Shown here piece by piece: positions 23,578 to 31,918 of a DNA stretch of 41,771 nt. The notes beneath the pieces were generated by a model. The model had not been told where the DNA came from and made no database searches. It was given only the letters and a program-made list of their open reading frames with translations. The translations under genes were made by a program, and so were the position numbers. Numbering within the stretch: the stretch's first letter is position 1; every line of letters starts with the position of its first letter. Source of the DNA: JAVJPJ01 sp040217295 (GTDB lineage Bacteria > Pseudomonadota > Alphaproteobacteria > Rhodobacterales > Rhodobacteraceae); the NCBI GenBank assembly GCA_964460185.1, contig CAYWTM010000016.1:1-41771 (forward strand). Direction: 5' to 3'.

Positions 23578-24491
23578 AGGTTCGACAACAGTGCCGCGCA
23601 TTGCCGGGGAAGCTCGCCAAGGGTCAGGGGCCCGCGCGGGGGTTGCGGCACGTAATCGGGGTCGGGCGGCGGCGGGTTGAGGATATTGGCGGCGCGCTGG
23701 CGCGCCTCGTCACACCCGTCACCGGGGGGCGGCGGCGCCTGATCTTCGCAATCGCGCGACCCCGCCGGGCAGTTCAGCCGCACATGGAAATGGTAGTGAT
23801 GCCCGTTGGCGGGGCGGATATTGCGCAGCCAAGACCGGTCGCCGGTGGCATTGTCGCACATCCAGACCTTGGCGCCGGTAAAGACAAAGATCCGCGCAAC
23901 ACGTGGATCCGAGGCGGCAAGGCGCAGCACCTCCATATGGTCTGCGGTCCAGTTCTCGCCCACGCGTGCGCCACGCGCCGACCGGGTCGAAATCGACGAC
24001 AGGCTTTCGCGTTCGGACGGCGTCAGGTTCAGCCGTGCGGGCGGCAGCATCCAGATATCGGCGTCGAGGCCCGATTGATGGCTCACGTGGCCGGTCAGCA
24101 TCGGGCCTCCGCGCGGTTGCGACATGTCGCCGACATAGATGCCGTCCCATGAGGTCTGCCGTGCCACGCGCTGCGACAGGTCCTGAACGTAATCGACCAG
24201 GTCCGGGTGCCCCCAGTTGCGGTTGCGCGACAGGCGCATCGCCTGCCATGTGGGCCCGGTTTCCGGCAGCTGTTCCGCCCCCGCAAGACAGCCGCGCGAA
24301 TAGAACCCCAGGACCTCGCCTTGTCCGCCGCTTGCGGCGCGTTCCGCCCCGAACAGCAGCCGCGCCTCCTGCCCCGAGATGGTGGCATCCAGCGGCGGCG
24401 CGGACAGGGCCCGGGTGTCGCCGAACCCGGTGGGCGAACAGGCGGCCAACACCAAGGCCAGCCCGGTGACAGCGGTGCGAAGCGATCTCAT
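23574..24491 (-). CDS. mepA: Penicillin-insensitive murein endopeptidase MepA
   Basis: A 305-residue LAS-type zinc peptidase that cuts D-Ala-mDAP crosslinks in peptidoglycan. GGPMLTGHVSHQSGLDADIW provides the His and Asp zinc ligands and NGHHYHFHVRLNC the further histidines of the active site. A lipobox LAAC with Cys18 follows a short hydrophobic segment, so it is probably a lipoprotein; the E. coli enzyme is instead a soluble periplasmic protein. The C terminus is rich in Pro. The start overlaps the stop of the MFS gene by four bases, which indicates translational coupling. Confidence 0.94.
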   Translation of the reverse strand: MRSLRTAVTGLALVLAACSPTGFGDTRALSAPPLDATISGQEARLLFGAERAASGGQGEVLGFYSRGCLAGAEQLPETGPTWQAMRLSRNRNWGHPDLVDYVQDLSQRVARQTSWDGIYVGDMSQPRGGPMLTGHVSHQSGLDADIWMLPPARLNLTPSERESLSSISTRSARGARVGENWTADHMEVLRLAASDPRVARIFVFTGAKVWMCDNATGDRSWLRNIRPANGHHYHFHVRLNCPAGSRDCEDQAPPPPGDGCDEARQRAANILNPPPPDPDYVPQPPRGPLTLGELPRQCAALLSNL

Positions 24492-25876
24492 GGGGTATCC
24501 TTTCGACCGTCGGGATCAACAAGGAATAACAGGAAAAGACCGATCAGAAAAAGCCCCAGCAAGGGGGTGACGCCCATTTGCTGGCTGCCGCTGAGCTGGG
24601 TCACCACGCCGATGGACAGCGGCGCGATGAACGACGTGGCTTTTCCGGCCAGGGCGTAAAGACCGAAACTTTCGGTCATCCTGGCGGGGTCCGATTGCAG
24701 CACCATCATGGTGCGCGACGCCGATTGCAGCGATCCGCCGGCCGCACCGATCAGCGCCCCGAGCGCGTAGAACGCGATATCGGGCAGGCTCGATTCAGGG
24801 CCGACGGGGATGCCCAGGACGCTGTCGCGGGCCACGAAGATCACGGCAAGCGCCACCAGCGTCAGCACGACGACATTCACCACGATCACCGGTTTCGGGC
24901 CGAACCGGCTGTCGGCCTTGCCCCCCAGCCAGGCGAACAGCGCGCCCGACAGGACCGCGAGGATGCCGAAGATGCCCACGTCGACCACGCCCCAGCCCAG
25001 AACGCCCGCCGCGTAGATGCCGCCAAAGACATACATGCCGTTCAGCGCATCGCGGTAGAACATCGACGATGCCAGGTAGGCGAACAGGCTGCGCTGGCGG
25101 GGCAGGGATTTCAGGGTTTGCTTCAGTTCCGGCCAGGCGCGTCTGGCGGCCTGCGCCACCGGGATGGATCCTTCGGGCCGTTTGTCCCGCACCCACAGGA
25201 AAAACGGGATCATGAACACGGCATACCAGATCGCGGTCAATGGCCCGACCGCTCGGGTGCCTTCGCGCAGTCCGGCATCCAGCCCGAGAACGGGGTCGAT
25301 CCCGATCAGCGTCTTTCCGGTATCAGGGTCTTCGGCAAACAGCAGCAGCATCGCGACCAGCGCCACGAAGCCCCCCAGGTATCCGATGGCCCATCCCGTC
25401 CCCGAGATGCGGCCCAGATCCGCGCGCCGCCCAAGCGTGGGCAACAGGGAATTGGTAAAGATCGTCGCGAACTCCATCCCGATGAGCCCGACGGCGAACA
25501 TCATCAAGATGAAGACAAGGTTGAAATCACCCGGAACCGCGAACCATAGCGCATATGCGCCGACCACGTACATCGCCGAGAACAGCCAGACGAACGGCAT
25601 CCGCCGCCCCGAAAGATCGGCAATCGCCCCAAGGAACGGGGCCGAGATCGCGATGATCAGGCCCGCAGCGCCCACGCCATAGCCCCAGGCCGTCTGCGCC
25701 GCGCTGCCGTCGCCCAGAAGGTCGTTGATATAGGGGCCGAAAATGAAGGTCAGAAGCAGCGTATTGTAGGGCTGGCTGGCCCAGTCAAAGGCCCACCATC
25801 CCCAGATCCGGCGTTTCCCGGCGGCTCCCTCGTTCGGGTGCGACACATGGGATGTTGGTTCTGGCGCTACCGTCAT
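24488..25876 (-). CDS. MFS transporter, UMF1/Atg22-like
   Basis: A 462-residue integral membrane protein with about 12 hydrophobic segments. IWGWWAFDWASQPYNTLLLTFIFGPYI at the N terminus and SLQSASRTMMVLQSDPARMTESFGLYALAGKATSF near the C terminus mark the UMF1 family, related to yeast Atg22. Bacterial substrates are not known; amino acid or metabolite efflux is the usual suggestion. The ATG at 25876 is preferred, with a GTG at 25885 three codons upstream as the alternative. The overlap with mepA suggests a link with cell-wall turnover, perhaps moving a murein breakdown product, but this is inferred from position only. Confidence 0.85.
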   Translation of the reverse strand: MTVAPEPTSHVSHPNEGAAGKRRIWGWWAFDWASQPYNTLLLTFIFGPYINDLLGDGSAAQTAWGYGVGAAGLIIAISAPFLGAIADLSGRRMPFVWLFSAMYVVGAYALWFAVPGDFNLVFILMMFAVGLIGMEFATIFTNSLLPTLGRRADLGRISGTGWAIGYLGGFVALVAMLLLFAEDPDTGKTLIGIDPVLGLDAGLREGTRAVGPLTAIWYAVFMIPFFLWVRDKRPEGSIPVAQAARRAWPELKQTLKSLPRQRSLFAYLASSMFYRDALNGMYVFGGIYAAGVLGWGVVDVGIFGILAVLSGALFAWLGGKADSRFGPKPVIVVNVVVLTLVALAVIFVARDSVLGIPVGPESSLPDIAFYALGALIGAAGGSLQSASRTMMVLQSDPARMTESFGLYALAGKATSFIAPLSIGVVTQLSGSQQMGVTPLLGLFLIGLFLLFLVDPDGRKDTP

Positions 25877-25927
25877 GGCGCGCACTGTCGGTCAGAAGCG
25901 TGGGCTTTGTCTACGGCGATGATGGGG

Positions 25928-26458
25928 TCAGATCGCGGGTGGCCAGGGGCGATGGGCATCGGCCTCGATCCAGCGCTGCGCCCATGACGGCAGATCCGGC
26001 GACGGGTCTTGCACGTTCATCGCCCGCGCCACGTCGGCCGTTGGCACGAGGCGGCCCTTGCGGGTGACGCCGGCACGGATCAACAGGTGATTGCAACAGG
26101 TCTCACCGCGCCACATCGCCTGTTCCAGGTAGAAAAACCGCGCGTCCCACCCCAGCATCCGGCTGCGCATCTCGAACCGCTGCAGGGCGGTGATCCGCGC
26201 CCGGTAGCGCACCGAACTGCCGGCCACGACCAGGCCCCATGTCTCGCGTCGCAGAACGTTCATGAACCCCGTGCGCAACGCCAGCCCGGCTCGCCCCAGG
26301 TCATACAGCGTCAGGATGCGGCCGTTGTTCATCTCCAGATACCCGTCCAGATCCCAGGGCATGCAGCGCAAGGATACATGGTGGGTGTCAAGGATCCCGA
26401 TCGCCGGCTTGCGGCGCTCGGATGCCACGATGGCCGCGAGGCGAAGAAACGGATACAT
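25928..26458 (-). CDS. Acyl-CoA thioesterase-like hotdog protein (THEM6-like)
   Basis: A 176-residue hotdog-fold protein. HHVSLRCMPWDLDGYLEMNNGRILTLYDLGRAGLALRTG carries the D-x-x-x-x-x-N-N-G pattern of 4-hydroxybenzoyl-CoA-type and THEM6-type thioesterases, and VAGSSVRYRARITALQRFEMRSRMLGWD is the central helix-strand block. The substrate is unknown. The ATG at 26458 (MYPFLRLAAIV) was chosen because the frame above it codes nothing family-like. It lies 51 bases upstream of the MFS gene on the same strand, so thioesterase, MFS and mepA could be one transcript. Confidence 0.82.
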   Translation of the reverse strand: MYPFLRLAAIVASERRKPAIGILDTHHVSLRCMPWDLDGYLEMNNGRILTLYDLGRAGLALRTGFMNVLRRETWGLVVAGSSVRYRARITALQRFEMRSRMLGWDARFFYLEQAMWRGETCCNHLLIRAGVTRKGRLVPTADVARAMNVQDPSPDLPSWAQRWIEADAHRPWPPAI

Positions 26459-26540
26459 GCCCGCGGTGGAACAGCACCTTTGCGATCCCGTCAAGCGCGC
26501 CCTCGCGTCAGGCAAGCCGGGCCCGCGTGCCCGCGCCCCC

Positions 26541-26596
26541 CATCTTTATCCTCCAAATATGGCGGGGGGAGGCGAAGCCGGGGGGCAGCGCCCCCC
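26541..26596 (-). repeat. Dispersed intergenic repeat, copy C, with adjoining hairpin
   Basis: On the plus strand it reads CATCTTTATCCTCCAAATAT then a G-rich run. It is nearly identical to copy D over ATCTTTATCC-T/C-CAAATATGGC. Directly after it, 26580-26586 pairs with 26590-26596 to form a seven-base G/C stem around AGC. The element lies in the divergent gap between the thioesterase and yggT genes. Confidence 0.6.
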
Positions 26597-26668
26597 AACC
26601 GCACGCTTGCAGCCCGCGTCCCGGCCCATTATCTGCCTTGAAAGCCCGAACCCGAGGATACCCGGACC

Positions 26669-26956
26669 ATGACGTCGCTTTTCCAAATCCTGATGCTGCT
26701 TATCGACGTGGCGTTCTTCATCGTGATCGCCCACATCATCATGAGCTGGCTGATCAATTTCGGGGTGCTGAACCTGGGCCAGCCGCTGGTGGCGCAGATG
26801 TGGGATGGCCTGAACCGCCTGCTCGAGCCGGTCTACGGCCCGATCCGCCGCCGTCTGCCCGCGATGGGGGGGCTCGACCTTGCGCCGCTGATCGTGATCC
26901 TGGGGCTTTACGTGGCCGAGATCATCCTGCGCAACAACGTGGCCCTGTTCTTGTAG
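26669..26956 (+). CDS. YggT family membrane protein
   Basis: A 95-residue protein with two hydrophobic segments at about residues 5-30 and 68-92, matching the single-repeat YggT family. FFIVIAHIIMSWLINFG and RLLEPVYGPIRRRLPAMGGLDLAPLIVILGL are the conserved motifs. The family is found near division and stress genes and has been linked to osmotic stress and septum or thylakoid roles; the molecular function is unsettled. The ATG at 26669 follows GAGGATACCCGGACC. Its stop faces that of the small secreted protein across three bases. Confidence 0.92.
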   Translation: MTSLFQILMLLIDVAFFIVIAHIIMSWLINFGVLNLGQPLVAQMWDGLNRLLEPVYGPIRRRLPAMGGLDLAPLIVILGLYVAEIILRNNVALFL

Positions 26957-26959
26957 CGA

Positions 26960-27166
26960 TCAGCCGCCGGCAAAGCCCGACACCCCTTCGATCGCGCCCG
27001 GCACGCCGTCGAAATCGGCTCCGGCGCACCAGGCACAGCCCCCGGCCGGGACCGTTGCTTGCAGATCCCGGGCATGGGCTTCGCCCTTGTTCAGCACCAG
27101 CGCAAGGCAGATCGCGCCGGCCAGTGTCAGGGTCTTGAGCAGGTCGGAACGGGAACGGCGCGGCAT
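26960..27166 (-). CDS. Tiny exported CxxC protein, unknown function
   Basis: A 68-residue product: a basic start (MPRRSRSDLLKT), a hydrophobic core (LTLAGAICLALVLN) and an AHA-type cleavage site around residue 32 form a convincing signal peptide. The mature part is only about 36 residues and Gly/Ala-rich, with one CAWC pair. I know no family for it. The ATG at 27166 has GGAGG five bases upstream, a strong reason for this start over the ATG at 27178. It is convergent with yggT and divergent from the sulfotransferase-like gene. A mature CxxC peptide could bind metal or heme or be a redox substrate. Confidence 0.55.
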   Translation of the reverse strand: MPRRSRSDLLKTLTLAGAICLALVLNKGEAHARDLQATVPAGGCAWCAGADFDGVPGAIEGVSGFAGG

Positions 27167-27331
27167 CGGGGCCTCCATCTTGCGCGGAACGTGTCGGACG
27201 TGGTCTCAATCAAAGCGCGCGGCCTGTCCCGAGGCAAAGCACGCCTGCGTGAGATCACGCGCACGTGAAACGGGCTTGCATGCGCCGGTGCGGCGGTGTG
27301 GAAATCCGAAAACGGCCTGAAAGGATGTGTG

Positions 27332-28039
27332 ATGGTCAAAATCGCGATGTGGTCGGGGCCGCGAAACCTGTCGACGGCGATGATGTATGCCTTTGCGGCG
27401 CGCGGTGATTGCGCGGTCTGGGATGAACCGTTCTATGCCGCCTACCTTGCGCAAAGCGGGTCGGATCATCCGCTCGGCGCCGAGATCCTGGCCGCGCACG
27501 AGGCCGATCCGGGCCGGGTTGCGGCCCGCTGCGCCGGGCCCGCCCCGGACGGGCAGACGCATTTCTACATGAAACACATGCCGCACCACATGTTGCCGGG
27601 GTTCCCGCTGGACTGGGCCGAGGGCTGCGTGAACGTGCACCTGATCCGCCACCCGGCCCGCGTGATCGCCAGCTATGCCGAAAAACGCGAGGACATGACG
27701 GTCGAGGATATCGGGTATCCGCAGCAGGCCGGGATATGGGCGCGCCTGCCCGGCCCGGTGATCGACAGCGCCGATATCCGGCGCGATCCCAGGGGGATGC
27801 TGGCCCGCCTGTGTGCCGAGGTCGGGCTGCCCTTTGCCGACGGGATGCTGCATTGGCCTGCGGGGCCACGACCCTATGATGGGGTTTGGGCGCGGCATTG
27901 GTATAACGCGGTGCACCGGTCCACCGGCTTTGCCGGGGCCGAGGGGCCTTTGCCGGTCGTGCCGCCGGACCGGCAGGCCCTGCTGGATCAGGCGCTGCCG
28001 GTCTACGAGGCGATGAAGGCGGCCGCGATCCGTCCCTAG
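27332..28039 (+). CDS. Sulfotransferase-like P-loop protein
   Basis: A 235-residue protein with the PAPS-binding P-loop variant WSGPRNLSTAMMYAF at residues 6-20 and the 3'-phosphate-binding segment VHLIRHPARVIASYAEKRED, both typical of the sulfotransferase superfamily. Proteins of this size in Rhodobacterales are annotated as sulfotransferase family or branched-chain aminotransferase-associated; the acceptor is unknown. The ATG at 27332 has AAAGGA six bases upstream; the frame extends to 27296 without support. It is 57 bases upstream of the adenine deaminase gene on the same strand. Confidence 0.8.
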   Translation: MVKIAMWSGPRNLSTAMMYAFAARGDCAVWDEPFYAAYLAQSGSDHPLGAEILAAHEADPGRVAARCAGPAPDGQTHFYMKHMPHHMLPGFPLDWAEGCVNVHLIRHPARVIASYAEKREDMTVEDIGYPQQAGIWARLPGPVIDSADIRRDPRGMLARLCAEVGLPFADGMLHWPAGPRPYDGVWARHWYNAVHRSTGFAGAEGPLPVVPPDRQALLDQALPVYEAMKAAAIRP

Positions 28040-28096
28040 GCCCGGTGTCATGGAACCGTCGCTTGCAGCGGCCCCGAAGTTGAGAGAGTGTTGGAC

Positions 28097-29911
28097 ATGA
28101 AAATCACGACTTCCCCCCTGTTTCCAAGCTGGCAGGACGTTGCCAGCGATCTTGTCGCCACGGCAGCCGGTCGGTCGCCCGCGGACCTGGTGATCACCAA
28201 CGCGCGCGTGGTTCTGGTGCAGACCCGCGAGGTGATGGAGGGTTGGCAGGTGGCCACGCGGCACGGACGCTTTGCCTATGTCGGCCCGGATGCGAGCCAT
28301 TGCATCGGCCCCGACACGGCGGTCGAGGATCTGGGCGGCGCGTATCTGATCCCCGGTCTGTGCGACGGTCACATGCATATCGAAAGCGGCATGCTGACCC
28401 CGGCGGAGTTCGCCCGCGCGGTCATTCCCCATGGCACGACCAGCATGTTCACCGACCCCCACGAGATCGCCAATGTCTTTGGCCTGCGCGGTGTGCGGCT
28501 GATGCATGACGAGGCCTTGATGCAACCGGTCAACATCTGGACGCAGATGCCAAGCTGCGCACCCTCGGCGCCGGGTCTTGAGACCACGGGCTACGAAATC
28601 GGCCCCGACGATGTGACCGAGGCCATGGCATGGCCGGGCATCATCGGTCTGGGCGAGATGATGAATTTCCCCGGTGTGGTGGCCGGAAGCCAGCAGATGC
28701 TGGCCGAGATCGCGGCGACGCAGGCGGCGGGCAAGACCGTGGGCGGGCACTATGCCTCGCCCGACCTCGGGCCCGCGTTTCATGCCTATGTGGCGGGCGG
28801 CCCTGCTGACGATCACGAGGGCACCTGCGAGGATGACGCCGTGGCCCGCATGCGGCAGGGCATGCGGTCGATGATCCGGCTGGGATCGGCGTGGTATGAC
28901 ATCGAAAGCCAGATCACAGCGATCACCGAACGCGGGCTGGATCCGCGCAACATGATCCTGTGCACCGATGACTGCCATTCCGGTACCCTGGTGAACGAGG
29001 GTCACATGAACCGCTGCGTGCGGCACGCCATTTCCTGCGGCTGCGACCCGGTGATCGCGCTGCAGATGGCGACGATCAACACCGCCACTCATTTCGGCCT
29101 GGAACGCGAGATCGGCCAGATCGCCCCGGGCCGCCGCGCCGACATGATCGTGACATCCGATCTGGCCGCCCTTCCGATCGACCGCGTCTATGCACGCGGT
29201 CAGGTCGTGGCCGAAGACGGGGCCTGCCGTGTGGATTGCCCGCATCTGGACTGGCCCGAGGATACCCGCAGATCCGTGCATCTGGGCAAGACGTTGCAGG
29301 CCTCGGATTTCGAGATCGCGGCCCCCGACGGGGCGACCGAGGTCACCGCCCGCGTCATCGGGGTGGTCGAGAACCAGGCCCCGACCGAGGCCCTGACCGC
29401 GACCTTGCCGGTGCGGGACGGCAGGGTGGAAGGGCGCGGCGACGTGTGCCAGATCGCGCTGGTGGAACGGCACCGGGGCACGGGTCAGGTCGTGAACGGC
29501 CTTGTCTCGGGGTTCGGATACCGGGGCCGCATGGCCATGGCGTCCACCGTGGCCCATGACAGCCACCACATGATCGTCGTGGGCACCGACCGCGAGATGA
29601 TGGCCCGCGCAGCCATGCGGCTGGGCGAGGTGGGCGGAGGCGTGACCGTCTGGAAGGACGGCAAGGAACTGGCGCTGGTCGAATTGCCCATCGCGGGCCT
29701 GATGTCGGACAGCCCCGCCGCCGAAGTCGCCGCAAAGGCCGATGCCATGGTTGCGGCGATGCAGACCTGTGGCTGCACGCTCAACAATGCCTATATGCAG
29801 CACTCGCTGCTGGCGCTGGTCGTCATCCCGGCCTTGCGGATATCCGACCTCGGCCTTGTCGATGTCACCAAATTCGAGCTGACCGATCTGCTGATCGGGA
29901 CGCCTTCATGA
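28097..29911 (+). CDS. ade: Adenine deaminase
   Basis: A 604-residue amidohydrolase that converts adenine to hypoxanthine and ammonia. The metal site starts at LIPGLCDGHMHIESGML (H-x-H), with HGTTSMFTDPHEIANVFG, LGLGEMMNFPGVV-like sequence, GHYASPDLG and LCTDDCHSGTLVNEGHMN following in the family order. The C-terminal domain contains VAHDSHHMIVVGTD and GGGVTVWKDGKELALVELPIAGLMSD. Length and motifs fit the AdeC/YfaU-type enzyme well. The ATG at 28097 is chosen; an in-frame GTG at 28088 adds three residues. AMP nucleosidase follows within 25 bases, so adenine made from AMP could be passed straight on to hypoxanthine. Confidence 0.95.
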   Translation: MKITTSPLFPSWQDVASDLVATAAGRSPADLVITNARVVLVQTREVMEGWQVATRHGRFAYVGPDASHCIGPDTAVEDLGGAYLIPGLCDGHMHIESGMLTPAEFARAVIPHGTTSMFTDPHEIANVFGLRGVRLMHDEALMQPVNIWTQMPSCAPSAPGLETTGYEIGPDDVTEAMAWPGIIGLGEMMNFPGVVAGSQQMLAEIAATQAAGKTVGGHYASPDLGPAFHAYVAGGPADDHEGTCEDDAVARMRQGMRSMIRLGSAWYDIESQITAITERGLDPRNMILCTDDCHSGTLVNEGHMNRCVRHAISCGCDPVIALQMATINTATHFGLEREIGQIAPGRRADMIVTSDLAALPIDRVYARGQVVAEDGACRVDCPHLDWPEDTRRSVHLGKTLQASDFEIAAPDGATEVTARVIGVVENQAPTEALTATLPVRDGRVEGRGDVCQIALVERHRGTGQVVNGLVSGFGYRGRMAMASTVAHDSHHMIVVGTDREMMARAAMRLGEVGGGVTVWKDGKELALVELPIAGLMSDSPAAEVAAKADAMVAAMQTCGCTLNNAYMQHSLLALVVIPALRISDLGLVDVTKFELTDLLIGTPS

Positions 29912-29935
29912 CAAAACAAAAAGAAGACCGTGACC

Positions 29936-31417
29936 ATGAACGAGCACTCAACCCTCAAGATCATCTCGCCTGACCAGAAAGCCCGCGAGTTTTCCGATGC
30001 GCAGACGGCCGTTGCCTACCTGGCGACCCTGTACGCCGAGGCCACGCAGTTCCTGTGCGCCCGCTTTTCCGAGACGATGAGCGCGGGCGCGCCCGACCAC
30101 ACCCGGTACCGCGCCTATTACCCCGAGATATCGCTGACAACGACGACCTTCGCGATCACGGACAGCCGGTTGAGTTTCGGTCACGTGTCCGAACCGGGCA
30201 GTTATGCCACCACGATCACCCGGCCCGACCTGTTCAAGAACTACCTGGAACAGCAGATCGGCCTGTTGATCAAGAACCACGATGTGCCCGTACGCGTCGG
30301 CCCGTCGATGACGCCGATGCCGGTGCATTTCGCGGTGGCCAATGATTCCGCGATCACCGTGCCGCAGGAAGGTGCGGGGGATTTCACCCTGCGCGATGTC
30401 TTTGACGTGCCGGACCTGGCGACAACCAATGACGACATCGTCAACGGCCTGGACTTTGCCTATGAAAACGGGGCCCGCCCGCTGGCGCCCTTTACCGCGC
30501 AGCGGGTCGATTATTCGCTGGCCCGGCTCAGCCATTACACGGCGACCGACCCGGCCCATTTCCAGAACCACGTGTTGTTCACCAACTACCAGTTCTACGT
30601 CGATGAGTTCGAGGCCTATGCCCGCGCCGCGCTGGCCGCGCCCGACAGCGCCTATACAAGTTTCGTGGCGACCGGAAATATCGAGATCACCGATCCCGAA
30701 GCTGCCATCCCGGTGCCCGCCAAGATGCCCCAGATGCCGACCTATCACCTGAAGCGGGCCGATGGCAGCGGCATCACGCTGGTCAATATCGGCGTCGGGC
30801 CGTCGAACGCGAAAACGGCGACCGACCATATCGCCGTGCTGCGCCCCCATGCGTGGCTGATGGTGGGCCATTGTGCCGGCCTCAGGAACAGCCAGCGCCT
30901 TGGCGATTTCGTGCTGGGCCATGCCTATCTGCGCGAGGACAAGGTGCTGGATGACGACCTGCCGATCTGGGTGCCGATCCCGGCACTGGCGGAAATCCAG
31001 GTTGCGTTGGAAACGGCCGTGGCCAGCGTGACCGAGCTGGAAGGGTATGACCTCAAGCGGATCATGCGGACCGGCACGGTGGCGAGCCTGGACAACCGCA
31101 ACTGGGAATTGCGCGACCAGACCGGTCCGGTGCAGCGCCTCAGCCAATCGCGCGCGGTCGCGCTGGATATGGAAAGCGCCACCATCGCCGCCAACGGGTT
31201 CCGGTTCCGGGTGCCGTACGGCACGCTGCTTTGCGTGTCGGACAAGCCGCTGCATGGCGAGCTGAAGCTGCCCGGCATGGCCTCCGATTTCTACAAAACG
31301 CAGGTCTCGCGGCACCTTTTGATCGGAATTCGCGCCATGGAAGCCCTGCACAACATGCCCCTTGAGCGGCTGCATTCGCGCAAATTGAGGTCGTTCGAGG
31401 AGACCGCATTCCTCTAA
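29936..31417 (+). CDS. amn: AMP nucleosidase
   Basis: A 493-residue enzyme that hydrolyses AMP to adenine and ribose 5-phosphate. An N-terminal domain (residues 1-170; RYRAYYPEISLTTTTFAITDSRLSFGHVSEPG) precedes a nucleoside-phosphorylase-like catalytic domain. That domain shows TLVNIGVGPSNAKTATDHIAVLRPHAWLMVGHCAGLR, VALDMESATIAANGFRFRVPYG and LCVSDKPLHGELKLPG, the usual Amn motifs. The ATG at 29936 is favoured over a GTG at 29930; both have only weak ribosome sites. It directly follows adenine deaminase, and the pair makes a short salvage route from AMP to hypoxanthine. Confidence 0.95.
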   Translation: MNEHSTLKIISPDQKAREFSDAQTAVAYLATLYAEATQFLCARFSETMSAGAPDHTRYRAYYPEISLTTTTFAITDSRLSFGHVSEPGSYATTITRPDLFKNYLEQQIGLLIKNHDVPVRVGPSMTPMPVHFAVANDSAITVPQEGAGDFTLRDVFDVPDLATTNDDIVNGLDFAYENGARPLAPFTAQRVDYSLARLSHYTATDPAHFQNHVLFTNYQFYVDEFEAYARAALAAPDSAYTSFVATGNIEITDPEAAIPVPAKMPQMPTYHLKRADGSGITLVNIGVGPSNAKTATDHIAVLRPHAWLMVGHCAGLRNSQRLGDFVLGHAYLREDKVLDDDLPIWVPIPALAEIQVALETAVASVTELEGYDLKRIMRTGTVASLDNRNWELRDQTGPVQRLSQSRAVALDMESATIAANGFRFRVPYGTLLCVSDKPLHGELKLPGMASDFYKTQVSRHLLIGIRAMEALHNMPLERLHSRKLRSFEETAFL

Positions 31418-31429
31418 AACGGTAAAAAA

Positions 31430-31456
31430 GAGCACAATACCCCTATTTTTGTGCTC
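31430..31456. promoter_or_regulatory. Inverted repeat GAGCACAA / TTGTGCTC upstream of hup
   Basis: GAGCACAA at 31430-31437 pairs with TTGTGCTC at 31449-31456 around an 11-base spacer, and a third TTGTGC follows at 31459-31464. On the minus strand a T6 run follows the stem, resembling a terminator, yet nothing is transcribed toward it from hup. An operator for hup, or a terminator for amn acting poorly in the plus sense, are the options. Confidence 0.4.
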
Positions 31457-31553
31457 GATTGTGCACTCAAGGCGTTGTGTGGACCTACTATATTCGGTTA
31501 GCTTTCCGCCAACGGGCTCTAGGGCTCGGGCAGTATTCAGGAGAGACAATACG

Positions 31554-31844
31554 ATGGCTCAGAAACCAATGACAAAAACGCAACTCGTGGCCGCCCTGGC
31601 AGACGAGATGGGGTCCGACAAGAAAACCGCCGCCGCAGCACTGGATGCCGTGACCTCGGTTGTGACCAAGGAAGTCGCCGCCGGCGGCGCCGTGACCCTT
31701 CCCGGCATCGGCAAGGTCTATTGCCGCGAGCGCCCCGAGCGCATGGTTCGCAACCCCGCCACGGGCGAACAGATCAAGAAAGAAGCCGACAAGCAGGTCA
31801 AGATGACCATCGCCAAGGCTCTGAAGGACAGTGTGAACGGCTGA
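31554..31844 (+). CDS. HU family DNA-binding protein
   Basis: A 96-residue nucleoid protein of the HU/IHF family, which binds and bends DNA without strong sequence preference. It has the N-terminal helix pair (MTKTQLVAALADEMGSDKKTAAAALDAVTSVVTKEVAAG), the dimer core VTLPGIGKVYCRERPERM, and the beta-arm RNPATGEQIKKEADKQVKM. The arm tip has the NPATG element with the intercalating proline of HU. The ATG at 31554 follows CAGGAG; the frame upstream is not family-like. TATATT at 31489-31494 is a possible -10 element, but no convincing -35 goes with it. A good terminator follows. Confidence 0.95.
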   Translation: MAQKPMTKTQLVAALADEMGSDKKTAAAALDAVTSVVTKEVAAGGAVTLPGIGKVYCRERPERMVRNPATGEQIKKEADKQVKMTIAKALKDSVNG

Positions 31845-31866
31845 TTGCCGTCCTACGGCTTTCGTG

Positions 31867-31899
31867 AAAGGGTCGCGCTCGCAAGGGCGCGGCCCTTTT
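31867..31899 (+). terminator. Intrinsic terminator of the HU gene
   Basis: AAAGGGTCGCGC at 31867-31878 pairs with GCGCGGCCCTTT at 31887-31898 (12 pairs with one G-T), around an eight-base loop, ending in a T run at 31896-31899. It lies 22 bases after the stop of the HU gene and immediately before the EamA gene. Confidence 0.8.
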
Positions 31900-31918
31900 G
31901 ATTTGGATAGGGCGGGTC

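Noticed and set aside
27206..29803. A minus-strand open frame of over 800 codons
   Set aside because: It is antisense to the sulfotransferase-like and adenine deaminase genes, both of which have clear family motifs; the antisense product is His/Arg/Gly-rich noise.
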